Assembly: GCF_022346925.1 (NCBI RefSeq)
Contig: NZ_JAKRNJ010000002.1
Location: 372,001-436,000 of the forward strand
Source of the DNA: Microvirga sp. ACRRW
GTDB taxonomy: Bacteria > Pseudomonadota > Alphaproteobacteria > Rhizobiales > Beijerinckiaceae
DNA length: 64,000 bases
Direction: 5' to 3'
The position numbers and the translations under genes are program-made. The notes under the pieces are model-generated. The model did not search any database. It worked only from the letters and a program-made list of their open reading frames with translations, and was not told the origin of the DNA. Numbering within the stretch: position 1 is the stretch's first letter; each line of letters begins with the position of its first letter. Below, piece after piece: positions 50,604 to 59,652 of the stretch.

Positions 50604-51767
50604 TCAGTGATAAGGGTCGGCCGCATCGCGCAATCCGTCGCCCATGAAGTTGAAGGCCAGCACGACGATAATTACCGGCACCATGGGGAAGAGCAGCCAC
50701 GGATGAAGCTGCACGGCAGCGAGGTTCTGCGCCTCGTTGAGCAGAACGCCCCAGCTCGTAACCGGCGGACGAAGACCGAGGCCTAAGAAGGATAGCGCGG
50801 TTTCGCCGAGGATCATGGAAGGGATCGAGAGCGTCGCGGAAGCAATGAGATGACTCATGAAGTTCGGGATGAGATGGCGCGCGATGACGCGCTGCTTCGA
50901 TGCGCCCATCAGCTCCGCCGCTTTCACGAAATCCTCCTCGCGCAGCGCCAGCAGTTTGGAGCGCACGGCGCGCGCCAGGCCGGGCCAATCGAGCAGGCCG
51001 AGGATGATCGTGATGCCGAAGAAGACGAGGATCGGGCTCCAGTTTGCCGGCAGCGCCGCGGAGAGCGCAAGCCATAGGGGCAATTCCGGCAACGAGCGCA
51101 ATATCTCGATCATGCGCTGGATCACGTGATCGACCCATCCGCCGAGATAACCGGCCAACCCGCCGAAGAAGAGGCCGAGGGTGAACGATACCGCGATGCC
51201 GATGAGGCCGATGGTGAGCGAGATGCGCGCACCGTAGACGATGCGCGAGAAGAGGTCTCGTCCCAGCCTGTCAGTACCGAGAATGAACATCGTGCCGCCT
51301 TGAGGCGGGCAGACGAGATGCACATCCATGTTCACGACGCCCCAGAACTCGTAGGCGTCACCCCGACAGAAGAAGCGGATAGGTTGGGGCTGGGATCTAT
51401 CGACCGTGTAGACTCGTCGGAACGTCTCGAGATCGAAGCTGTATTTGTAAGGGTAGACGAAGGGGCCGACGAAGCGTCCCTCATGCATCAAATGGATGCC
51501 CTGCGGCGGCGCATAAATGAAGTCGCCGTTGCGCTTTGTCTGGTTGTAGGGCGCGATCATCTCGACGAAAGGCACCATGAGGTAGAAGGCGAGCAGCACG
51601 AAGGCCGCGGCCAGGGCCACCTTGTGACGGCGGAATTTCCACCACATGAGCTGCCAGGACGAGGCGCGATAGAAATCCTCGCTCTCCGTGCCGATGGGCT
51701 CCGTGGTGCCCGGATCGAAGGGCGTCGGATCGACGTAATGACGTGCTTGGGTCGTCACCGTGTTCAT
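50604..51767 (-). CDS. ABC transporter permease (DppC/OppC type)
   Basis: This 387-residue inner-membrane protein ends with the BPD-type permease domain. FILGTDRLGRDLFSRIVYGA is the typical DppC entry signature, and EEDFVKAAELMGASKQRVIA is the EAA loop that contacts the ATPase. It has an unusually long first periplasmic stretch of about 100 residues (residues 75-180) between helices 1 and 2, containing several aromatic residues. It is one half of the importer's channel. The start overlaps the DppB-type gene by 4 bases. Confidence 0.92.
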   Translation of the reverse strand: MNTVTTQARHYVDPTPFDPGTTEPIGTESEDFYRASSWQLMWWKFRRHKVALAAAFVLLAFYLMVPFVEMIAPYNQTKRNGDFIYAPPQGIHLMHEGRFVGPFVYPYKYSFDLETFRRVYTVDRSQPQPIRFFCRGDAYEFWGVVNMDVHLVCPPQGGTMFILGTDRLGRDLFSRIVYGARISLTIGLIGIAVSFTLGLFFGGLAGYLGGWVDHVIQRMIEILRSLPELPLWLALSAALPANWSPILVFFGITIILGLLDWPGLARAVRSKLLALREEDFVKAAELMGASKQRVIARHLIPNFMSHLIASATLSIPSMILGETALSFLGLGLRPPVTSWGVLLNEAQNLAAVQLHPWLLFPMVPVIIVVLAFNFMGDGLRDAADPYH

Positions 51768-52783
51768 CGCGCGCCTCCCATGCGGATGCGCGGATCGATC
51801 CAGGCGAGGAGAATATCGGAGACCAGCATGCCGACGACGGTGAGCACCGCCACGAACATCAGGATGAAGCCCGCGAGGAACTGATCCTGGTTCTTCAAGG
51901 CGCTGAGCAGAATGGGACCGACCGTCGGAAGGCTCAACACCAGCGACACCAGCACGGAGCCCGATACCAGATGCGGCAGCAGGTTGCCGATATCGGCGAC
52001 GAAGGGATTGAGCGACATGCGGAAGGGATATTTCAGCAGCGCCTTCGTGGGGCCGAGGCCCTTGGCTTTCGCCGTCACGTAATATTGCTTGCCGAGTTCA
52101 TCGAGCAGGTTCGCGCGCATGCGCCGGATCATGGAGGCGGTACCCGCAAGGCCGATCACGATGGTGGGGACGATGAGATGGGAGAGGAGCGATCTGATCT
52201 TCTCCCAGGTCCACGGCTCGCCCGCGAATTTCGCATCGTAGAGGCCGCCGATGGAAATGCCGAACCAGCGGTTCAGGTAGTAGAGCAGGATGAGAGCAAG
52301 CAGGAAGCTCGGCGTCGCAAGGCCGATATAGCCGATGAAGGTCGCGAGATAATCGCCCACCGAATATTGGCGCGTGGCGGAATAGATCGCGATCGGGATC
52401 GAGACGATGTGAATGAAGATCACCGCTGCGAGGTTCACGAGAAGCGTGAGCCATAAGGCATCGCCCACCACATCCACCACCGGCTTGTCGTATTCGAAGG
52501 ACCAGCCCCAATCGCCCTGCAGAAGGCCTGAGAAGCCGTTGGGGCCGGGCATCGCGCCGATCCAGATCAGGTATTGCTCCCAGGCTGGACGGTCGAGGCC
52601 GTATTGCTTGATCAGGAACTCCGCCTTCGCAATGGCAGCACTGTCTCCTTGTGATCGCAGTTCCTGGATCAGGTTCGACAGGAAGTCTCCCGGCGGCAAC
52701 TTGATGATGAAGAAGACGAGCGCCGAGATGATGAACAGCGTGACGGCCATGGTCACGGAGCGACGCAACAAGAAGCGGATCAT
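51764..52783 (-). CDS. ABC transporter permease (DppB/OppB type)
   Basis: A 339-residue membrane protein starting MIRFLLRRSVTMAVTLFIIS, the typical first helix of OppB-type permeases, with about six helices and an EAA loop LDELGKQYYVTAKAKGLGPT. It pairs with the DppC-type permease to form the channel of a peptide/oligosaccharide ABC importer. The middle includes LLQGDWGWSFEYDKPVVDVV, the conserved periplasmic loop of the family. It overlaps the substrate-binding protein gene by 4 bases. Confidence 0.92.
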   Translation of the reverse strand: MIRFLLRRSVTMAVTLFIISALVFFIIKLPPGDFLSNLIQELRSQGDSAAIAKAEFLIKQYGLDRPAWEQYLIWIGAMPGPNGFSGLLQGDWGWSFEYDKPVVDVVGDALWLTLLVNLAAVIFIHIVSIPIAIYSATRQYSVGDYLATFIGYIGLATPSFLLALILLYYLNRWFGISIGGLYDAKFAGEPWTWEKIRSLLSHLIVPTIVIGLAGTASMIRRMRANLLDELGKQYYVTAKAKGLGPTKALLKYPFRMSLNPFVADIGNLLPHLVSGSVLVSLVLSLPTVGPILLSALKNQDQFLAGFILMFVAVLTVVGMLVSDILLAWIDPRIRMGGAR

Positions 52784-54687
52784 CGGCGGGCCTCTTTGCC
52801 GGCGGCCTTGTTCCAGTAGATCTCATCGACGCGGTAGATGCCGAGCATGGCCGTTGGCTCCCAGGAATAAAGCGCCTTTTCGGGCAGCCCCTGCAGGTGA
52901 TTGCGCACAACGATGGGCTGCAAGGCGCCCGCCACCGTGCCGATCACCCATTGGTTTTCCGCGTGATTGAGCAGCATTTCTCGCCAGACTTTGTCCTGCA
53001 CGGTCTCGTCGCCCGTCGACATCCATGTATCGTAGAGTTCGGACAGCCGCTTGGCTGCGGGCAGGTCGACGGCCTCGCCGTTCGCGCCTTTCGTCTCGAT
53101 GTACTGGCCCCATTTTGGCCAGGAATAATTGTCCTGGCGCATGGGCGCGTATTCCGTCGGCGGCATGATGGCGGTGGGAATGGCGTTGTCGAATCCGGGA
53201 GCCGCCACCATTACGGTGAGGCCTGCAAACGAGCGGTTGCGCAGGACGGTGCGGTCCTGCGGCTTCACGAAGAGGCGCACGCCGATCTCGCGCCAGAACT
53301 CGCCGATGAGCGTCAGCCCATCCACCACGAGGCTGCTTTCGCCGTCCGTTTCTACGATAATCTCCAGCTCACGCCCGTCAGGCAGCAGGCGGTAGCCCGC
53401 GCCGTTGCGCTTCGTCAGGCCGATCTCGTCAAGAAGCCTTGAGGCCTCAGCCGGGTCGTATTGCGCATAGAGCGTGCGCAGATCCGGTGAGAAGAGCGGG
53501 CTCTCCTGCACGACCGTATTGTTACCTTCCGTTCCGAGGCCGAAGAGCAGGGCATTGTTCAGGGTCTTGCGGTCGATGCCGAGCGACAGGGCGCGGCGGA
53601 AGCGGACATCGCGGTTGAGCTGTTTCCAGACAGGATCGACGGTGTTGAGGTTGGGATAGAGCGCGAGTTCCGTGCCGCGCGCATAGGGCCAGATCAGTGT
53701 TCTGTAGCCCTGCAGCTTCTCGCCTTCTTTCAGAACCGGAATGTCGCTCATGGAAAGGCCACGGAACAGAAGATCCGTCTCTCCCGCATTGGCCTTGGCC
53801 GCGAACAGGCCGCTGGCGGAAACATCCATGACGATGCGGTCGGCGTAAGGCAGTTGATGACCCTGCTTGTCGATGCGGTGATAATAGGGGTTGCGCTCGA
53901 AGACGAAACGGTTTGCAGGAGCTGCGTTCGTCACGCGCCAGGGCATGAGGGTCGGCAGATCAGGGTTCGTCTGCTCCTTCATGTCGTCCATGCGGTTGTG
54001 AAGGGCCGCCCAGGATTTCAGCTTCTGCTGTTTCGCCTTTTCCTCAAGAGCCGCCTTGTCCGCGTATTTCGCGTGGAATTGCTTGAGATATTTCGAGGCG
54101 CGGTAGATCCCAGGGTCGAGGGGGGCGGCGAGCTGCGGCAGGAAGCGCGGATTGGGACTGTCCCAGCTATAGCGGACAGTCCGCTCGTCGAGCACCTCGA
54201 AGCGCGGGGGCTTTCCATCCACCAGCATGAATTCAGGCGGGCCGCTGGGTGAGAGATCCTTGTTGAGCGCGATGTCTTCCCAGTAATAGCGGAAATCATC
54301 CGCTGTGAACGGCGTGCCGTCCGACCAGCGATGGCCGGCGCGCAGCGTGAAGGTGAAAACCTGATCGCCTTGGCTGTCGATCTTTTCCAGCAGGTCGGGC
54401 TGGAGCTGCAGGTTTCTGTCGTAGCCGACGAGGCGCGTGTAGGAATAGGTCGAGATGTAACGGATATCGCGGGCGCGCGGCACGAGGGTGATGATGTCGC
54501 CGCCGGATTGTCCCGCAGATTCGACCACGAGCGGTGTCGAGGGAACACGCTCGGCAATGGGCGGGAGCTTCTTCTCTTGGGTCTTGAAGAAGGGCGTTTC
54601 CTGTAGCTCCATCGCTCCGGCGGGCAACACGAAAAGGTTGCACGCAAGAGCAAGAAGCAAGGACTTCATCCGCAGATGAGTGATCAT
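52780..54687 (-). CDS. ABC transporter substrate-binding protein, family 5 (SBP_bac_5)
   Basis: The 635-residue protein starts with a signal peptide (MITHLRMKSLLLALACNLFV, then LPAGAME). The mature part has the family 5 hallmarks LQLQPDLLEKIDSQGDQVFT, HRWSDGTPFTADDFRYYWED and VRFRRALSLGIDRKTLNNAL. Family 5 binds peptides, nickel or oligosaccharides in the periplasm; the ligand is unknown. Its length exceeds DppA-type proteins (about 530) because of an insert near residues 190-250, rich in lysines. The ATG at 54687 overlaps the ATPase stop (ATGA). The glycosyltransferases in the same run favour a glycan-related ligand, as inference. Confidence 0.92.
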   Translation of the reverse strand: MITHLRMKSLLLALACNLFVLPAGAMELQETPFFKTQEKKLPPIAERVPSTPLVVESAGQSGGDIITLVPRARDIRYISTYSYTRLVGYDRNLQLQPDLLEKIDSQGDQVFTFTLRAGHRWSDGTPFTADDFRYYWEDIALNKDLSPSGPPEFMLVDGKPPRFEVLDERTVRYSWDSPNPRFLPQLAAPLDPGIYRASKYLKQFHAKYADKAALEEKAKQQKLKSWAALHNRMDDMKEQTNPDLPTLMPWRVTNAAPANRFVFERNPYYHRIDKQGHQLPYADRIVMDVSASGLFAAKANAGETDLLFRGLSMSDIPVLKEGEKLQGYRTLIWPYARGTELALYPNLNTVDPVWKQLNRDVRFRRALSLGIDRKTLNNALLFGLGTEGNNTVVQESPLFSPDLRTLYAQYDPAEASRLLDEIGLTKRNGAGYRLLPDGRELEIIVETDGESSLVVDGLTLIGEFWREIGVRLFVKPQDRTVLRNRSFAGLTVMVAAPGFDNAIPTAIMPPTEYAPMRQDNYSWPKWGQYIETKGANGEAVDLPAAKRLSELYDTWMSTGDETVQDKVWREMLLNHAENQWVIGTVAGALQPIVVRNHLQGLPEKALYSWEPTAMLGIYRVDEIYWNKAAGKEARR

Positions 54688-56585
54688 TCCGCAGCCTCCT
54701 GCTCTCTGGCGCGTCCTAAGCGGATTTTGTGGCCGGGCTCGATCTCCTGCATCACGCCGAATTCGCCGTCCGGAATGCGGAAGGGCTCGGGCCACTCGGC
54801 GGGATTGGAGAAGCGGTCGGCGCGCAGTTTCGCGAAGTCGAGGGGACGGTCGAGATCCGGGTCCGGCACCGCGGCGAGAAGCGCCTGCGTGTAAGGATGA
54901 ACCGGATTGCGGAAGAGCGAGGATTTAGGCGCTTCCTCGACGATGTAGCCCCGGCACATCACAGCGATGGTATCGGCGATGTAATCCACGACCGCTAGAT
55001 TGTGCGACACGAAGAGATAGGAAAGCCCGAGGGCCGATTGCAGATCTTTGAGCAGGTTCAGAACCTGCGCCTGCACGGAAACATCGAGGGCGGAGATCGG
55101 CTCGTCGCACAACAGCACGCGCGGCTCCAGTGCCAAGGCCCGCGCGATGCCGAGGCGCTGGCGCTGTCCGCCCGAGAAGGAGTGCGGATAACGGCGCAAG
55201 GAACGCTGATCGAGCCCCACCATGTCGAGCAATTGCTTCACGCGCTCATAGCGCTCGTCAGGCGTGCCGATATCGTGGATGCGCAAGGGCTCGGTGAGGA
55301 TCTCGTAGACCGTCATGCGCGGGTTGAGTGACGAGAACGGGTCTTGGAAGATGAACTGCACGGAGCGGCGATAGGCCGTCAGCTCATCGCCTTCGAGCTG
55401 GAAGACATCCTTCGGGCCCGTGCCGTCATCGAACAGCACGCGGCCCGCATCGGGCTTGAGCGCGCGCATGATCATCTTGGACACGGTGGTCTTGCCGCAG
55501 CCGGATTCGCCGACGAGTCCCAAGGTCCTGCCAACGGGCAACGAAAGATCGACCTTGTTGACGGCGTGGATAATCCTCGGCTTGCCGAAGAACCGGCCGG
55601 AGCGCAGCGTGTAGCACTTCGTCAGGCCTTCGGCCTTGAGGATCGGGCCTTGAGGTTCCGCCCTTTCGGGGGCATGGGCGCTGGCCAGCGTCGCGCTCTT
55701 CACCTCGCGGATCGGGGTCAGGCGCTCATTCTCAGCCATGGCGAAACGCGGCACGGCGCGCATGAGCGCTTTGAGATAGGCGTGCTGGGCGTTGCGGAAG
55801 ATGTTCTCGCGCGGGCCTGCCTCCATGACCCTGCCGCGATACATGACGACGACCTCATCGGCGATGTTCGCCACCACGCCGAGATCGTGGGTAATCAGCA
55901 GCACCGACATGCCTGTCTCGGCCTGCAACTCCTTGATGAGGTCGAGGATCTGGGCCTGCGTCGTCACGTCGAGCGCGGTGGTCGGCTCGTCCGCGATCAG
56001 AAGGGCAGGGCGCGTGATCAGCGCCATGGCGATCATGGCACGTTGGCGTAACCCTCCCGAGAGTTCGAAAGGATAGGTGCGCAAGGCCCGCTTCGGATCG
56101 GGGAAACCTACGCGCGCAAGCACTTCCATGGTGCGCTGCAGCGCCTTTGCCTTGCTCACATCCGCATGGATCAGAAGCGCTTCCGAAATCTGGTCGCCGA
56201 TGGTGTGCAGCGGCGAGAGCGAGGTCATCGGCTCCTGGAAGATCATGGCGATGCGTCCGCCCCGAAGCAGATGCATGGCCTCGCCCTCGGGTTTGAGGGA
56301 CGCGATGTCGATGGGAGCCTGAAGGGCCGGATCGTCGAAACTGATGGAGCCGCCGGTGATCCGCGCCTTTTTCGACAGGATCTGGAGAATGGCCTGCGCC
56401 GTCACTGACTTGCCGGAGCCGGACTCGCCCACGAGCGCCACTGTCCTGCCCTTCGGGATGTCGAAGGACAAGCCGTCTACCGCCCGGAAATCCCCGGTAT
56501 CGGTATGGAAATCGACCGTCAGCTGACGGATCGACAGGAGCGGCGCTTCCATAGGCTTCTCCAACGGGCCCTCATCATAACGCAT
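54684..56585 (-). CDS. ABC transporter ATP-binding protein, fused two-domain (DppD-DppF type)
   Basis: The 633-residue protein has two nucleotide-binding domains in tandem. Domain 1 has Walker A GESGSGKS (residues 53-60), signature LSGGLRQR and Walker B LLIADEPTTALD. Domain 2 has GESGCGKT, FSGGQRQR and VLLCDEPISALD, followed by the oligopeptide-ATPase C-terminal segment FRNPVHPYTQALLAAVPDPD. This is the YejF/GsiA-like fusion that powers a family 5 importer. The ATG at 56585 overlaps the stop codon of the preceding gene in the sequence TGATG. Both domains appear complete. Confidence 0.94.
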   Translation of the reverse strand: MRYDEGPLEKPMEAPLLSIRQLTVDFHTDTGDFRAVDGLSFDIPKGRTVALVGESGSGKSVTAQAILQILSKKARITGGSISFDDPALQAPIDIASLKPEGEAMHLLRGGRIAMIFQEPMTSLSPLHTIGDQISEALLIHADVSKAKALQRTMEVLARVGFPDPKRALRTYPFELSGGLRQRAMIAMALITRPALLIADEPTTALDVTTQAQILDLIKELQAETGMSVLLITHDLGVVANIADEVVVMYRGRVMEAGPRENIFRNAQHAYLKALMRAVPRFAMAENERLTPIREVKSATLASAHAPERAEPQGPILKAEGLTKCYTLRSGRFFGKPRIIHAVNKVDLSLPVGRTLGLVGESGCGKTTVSKMIMRALKPDAGRVLFDDGTGPKDVFQLEGDELTAYRRSVQFIFQDPFSSLNPRMTVYEILTEPLRIHDIGTPDERYERVKQLLDMVGLDQRSLRRYPHSFSGGQRQRLGIARALALEPRVLLCDEPISALDVSVQAQVLNLLKDLQSALGLSYLFVSHNLAVVDYIADTIAVMCRGYIVEEAPKSSLFRNPVHPYTQALLAAVPDPDLDRPLDFAKLRADRFSNPAEWPEPFRIPDGEFGVMQEIEPGHKIRLGRAREQEAAE

Positions 56586-58507
56586 CAAGCCAAGGCTGTG
56601 ATCCTGTTTCTTGCCGAAAACACATCACGAGGACTGAGGATGGGAATGTTCTTAGCATTGAGGCGCATCATAAGCTCCTCGCAGAACGACCAGGTGATAT
56701 CGTCATGTACCAGATGATGCGTCAGGAGCCCGATCGGCTCCTCTTCGGCATCGCCTGACGCTCTGCACTCGATGGCGGCAGCAAGGTTCTCGACGAGGGA
56801 GGCCGGATCGACGAGGCTTCCGGTGCCGTGCCAGTCGATGGGGTCGATATGGGTGTTGACCTGAAGCAATCCTTCAGCGGGGAAAGCGGTCTTGCGGTCG
56901 TTGAAGGTCGAAAGCGCCGTAAAGCCCAAGCCGAGCAAGTGAGGCACCAACTCGGGCGAGATCCGGTTCCAGGGCGGGACGAAGGCGGGAAGGAGCTTGC
57001 GGCCAAGCTTCTCGCGCGCAATGCGAAGGGCCTGTTCCGCCTGCCGCGCCATGGCTTCAACTGGACGATGCGCCCCGAATTCGGCTTTCTTCTCACCGAT
57101 GGGCGCATGGTTGGCATGAGACCAGCCATGGACCAGGGCGAAAACAGCGTCCTCGCTCTGCAGGCGCGATACAAGTGAAGGTTCGAGGGCGTGAGGGATC
57201 ACGGCGAGCGCAACGCCGACCTTCGCGCGCCGGCTCAAGGTCAGCAGGTGGTCGAGCCGGGGCGTGTCCGCCACCGCATCGTCATCGCGCCACCAGAACC
57301 GGATTGTGCACCCGCGATCCCTCGCGCGGTCTAGCGCCCGATCCATGGGCGTCCAATCGATCGGGCGGTGAAGGGCAGGGCGGGAAAGCGCGAGGCTTTC
57401 GGCAATGGCAACCGACTGGCGCGCGCCATCGAGTTCGACGTGAGGAGGAGGCGACGGCTCACGTGACAGGCTTTGCCGCACGGCCTCAGTGAGCATCTGA
57501 GGCGAAAGCTCCGCTTCCGGCACGATCTCCGCAAGGCCAAGGGCTTTCAGGCGTTCCGCTCGCAGGCGCTGCTCTGTTTCATGACCTGCCTCGAAGGGCA
57601 CGAGAACCGCCTTCACGCCGCTGCGCAGAAGATCGACGGCCGTGTTGTAGCCAGCCTGGCTGATGGAGAGCTCAGCCTGCGCCAGTAGGGCGCGAAAGTC
57701 GGGCCGTGCCCGCTCGATGGTCACATGGCCGGGCGCATTATCGCGAAGCGCCAGAAGATCAGCCTCCGCAACGCCACGTCCGATCAGGATGCGCCAGGGC
57801 TTGTCGGCGATCTCATGCGCCGCCGCGATGGCCGCGCGGTAAAGCGGCAGGCTCGCCGCGCTCGATCCGCCGGAGACGAGAATGCCTTCGCGCTTCCTCT
57901 GCTCCAATGGCTCTGGGTTTTCGTCCACATAGCCGGTGTAGCGGATGAGAGGACGAATGCGCTCAATCACGGGCCATGTGACTTCGAGCGGCACGATCCG
58001 AGGATCGCCGTGAACGAGGATGGCGTCGTAGCTTTCGAGAATGCGTGCGTGCGTTTCCTCGATGCGCTCGGCCTTCGAGGGAGAGGCGAGAATATCGCGG
58101 ATCGAGCACAGGACGAGCGGGCGCGGATTTTGTCTCTTTGCTTCATCGAGAAGCATCGTGAACTCATCCGCCAGCACGCGGCGGCCGAAGGGGAAGAGCT
58201 CGGTGATGACGATGTCGGGGCGAAATGTTCGCAACGTTTCGAGAAGCTGGATGCGCCGTTCCGCCAGCCGGAAGTTGTGAACCGGTGCGCCTTCTTCATC
58301 GAGCAGCGTCTTGAAATCCGTGCCGGTGATGCGAACGGGTGGCAATTGAACGAAGGAGATGCCATCGAGGCCGGCGGGCTGAAGAGGACCGCCTCCTGAA
58401 ACCAACGTAACCTTATGGCCCCCTTGCGCGAAGGCCCGAGCAAGTGCTGCTGCGCGCGTGAGATGGCCCGCTCCCAAAAGATGCGTGACGGCGATCAGGA
58501 CGCGCAA
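56585..58507 (-). CDS. Fusion: GT28/MurG-like glycosyltransferase + polysaccharide deacetylase-like domain
   Basis: The 640-residue protein has an N-terminal half (1 to about 375) with a GT-B glycosyltransferase start, MRVLIAVTHLLGAGHLTRAA, and a donor-binding segment ALLAQAELSISQAGYNTAVD. The second half (about 390-640) resembles polysaccharide deacetylases: FWWRDDDAVADTPRLDHLLT supplies the acidic motif, HGWSHANH the histidines, and FVPPWNRI a following loop. It could both add a sugar and remove an acyl group from a glycan, but activity is not proven. It overlaps the next glycosyltransferase gene by 13 bases and the ATPase gene by one base. Confidence 0.85.
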   Translation of the reverse strand: MRVLIAVTHLLGAGHLTRAAALARAFAQGGHKVTLVSGGGPLQPAGLDGISFVQLPPVRITGTDFKTLLDEEGAPVHNFRLAERRIQLLETLRTFRPDIVITELFPFGRRVLADEFTMLLDEAKRQNPRPLVLCSIRDILASPSKAERIEETHARILESYDAILVHGDPRIVPLEVTWPVIERIRPLIRYTGYVDENPEPLEQRKREGILVSGGSSAASLPLYRAAIAAAHEIADKPWRILIGRGVAEADLLALRDNAPGHVTIERARPDFRALLAQAELSISQAGYNTAVDLLRSGVKAVLVPFEAGHETEQRLRAERLKALGLAEIVPEAELSPQMLTEAVRQSLSREPSPPPHVELDGARQSVAIAESLALSRPALHRPIDWTPMDRALDRARDRGCTIRFWWRDDDAVADTPRLDHLLTLSRRAKVGVALAVIPHALEPSLVSRLQSEDAVFALVHGWSHANHAPIGEKKAEFGAHRPVEAMARQAEQALRIAREKLGRKLLPAFVPPWNRISPELVPHLLGLGFTALSTFNDRKTAFPAEGLLQVNTHIDPIDWHGTGSLVDPASLVENLAAAIECRASGDAEEEPIGLLTHHLVHDDITWSFCEELMMRLNAKNIPILSPRDVFSARNRITALA

Positions 58508-59652
58508 GATCGTGCTCCTTCGGGCCTCAAGAGCGAATACAGCCCCTTGCGCAGACGCATGGCTGCGCCATCGAGGTTGCGCTCCTCGCTGACGAAACGT
58601 TGCGCGTTCTGGCCGAGGGCCCGAAGCCGTTCGGTATGTTCAAGTAGGTTTCTCATCCCATCCGCGAAAGCTGGTGCATCGCCGGGGAACGTCAACAGGC
58701 CCGTCTCTTCATGCTTCACCACGCTGGCGACGCCGCCGAAATTGCCGGCAATGATGGCGCAGCCGAAAAGCTGAGCTTCCAAGAGCACCATGCCATAGGC
58801 CTCGTTGACCGCAGGCCAGACGAAAAGATCGGCGCTCCGATAAAGGTTCGCCAGATCGGTCCGGCTCTCGATCTGTCCGTGAAAGTGCACCCGATCCTTG
58901 AAAGGTGCAAATGAGCGTTCGATTTCGGGGCGCGCCTCGCCGTCGCCGACGATGTCGAACGACCAGGGAAGATCCGCGATACGCTCAAGCGCATTTGCGA
59001 GAATGCGATAGGAGGCAAGCTTGTCGCCCTCGCGCATCATTGCGACGGTGAGAAGGTGCGGTGTTTTCGATGCGTGCCGAGACAAGGGTTGGGGCCATTC
59101 CTCAGCATCGATGAAAGGCGGCAGATCGATTAGGGTCTGGTGTGATGGGCGGGCGCGCTCCAGTGCCACGCGATCCTTCATGGTCATCACGAAAAGTGCT
59201 TCTGCTTGATCGAGCGCTGCCTCCGCCGCTTCGTGTCCGAGCGCCCATGGTCCATCGGCGCGCTTGCTGGCCCGCGATCCCTCGGTAATCACATAGGGAA
59301 TGTTCAGAGCCTTGCTGACTTGCGGGCCGATCCAGTCGGGGGCCTTGTAATAGACGTGATAGGTGAACCAGAGACAGGGCCGCTCTTCTTGTCGCAACGC
59401 AGAATAATGCGCGATGAGGCGCGAGGCTTCGGTCAGGGATTGCAGTTTCAGGCTCTCCTGAAACTGCCTGTCGCCGATCTTGTCGAGGGTTCGCAATTCG
59501 CTTGCGAGTTGCGGAGCAAAACCTGCACGCTCGAGCGCTTTCATGAGAAGGCGCGCCATGGTGCGGTCGCCCGACGGCAGAGGGTGGTTCGGGCTTTTCA
59601 GAGGGGCATAGAACGCAATAGGCTTCTTTACGCTATGTTCCTTGGCGCTCAC
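58495..59652 (-). CDS. Glycosyltransferase family 4
   Basis: The 385-residue protein has a GTG start (VSAKEHSVKKPIAFYAPLKS) overlapping the stop of the preceding gene (GTGA). The GT-B second domain includes LTVAMMREGDKLASYRILAN and LFVWPAVNEAYGMVLLEAQL, the E-x7-E donor-binding motif. It transfers a hexose to a glycan or lipid carrier; sugar unknown. A longer frame reading through to 61011 is not a real extension, because its N-terminal part is antisense-like sequence inside the upstream gene. Ends 13 bases inside the deacetylase fusion gene. Confidence 0.88.
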   Translation of the reverse strand: MSAKEHSVKKPIAFYAPLKSPNHPLPSGDRTMARLLMKALERAGFAPQLASELRTLDKIGDRQFQESLKLQSLTEASRLIAHYSALRQEERPCLWFTYHVYYKAPDWIGPQVSKALNIPYVITEGSRASKRADGPWALGHEAAEAALDQAEALFVMTMKDRVALERARPSHQTLIDLPPFIDAEEWPQPLSRHASKTPHLLTVAMMREGDKLASYRILANALERIADLPWSFDIVGDGEARPEIERSFAPFKDRVHFHGQIESRTDLANLYRSADLFVWPAVNEAYGMVLLEAQLFGCAIIAGNFGGVASVVKHEETGLLTFPGDAPAFADGMRNLLEHTERLRALGQNAQRFVSEERNLDGAAMRLRKGLYSLLRPEGARSCAS

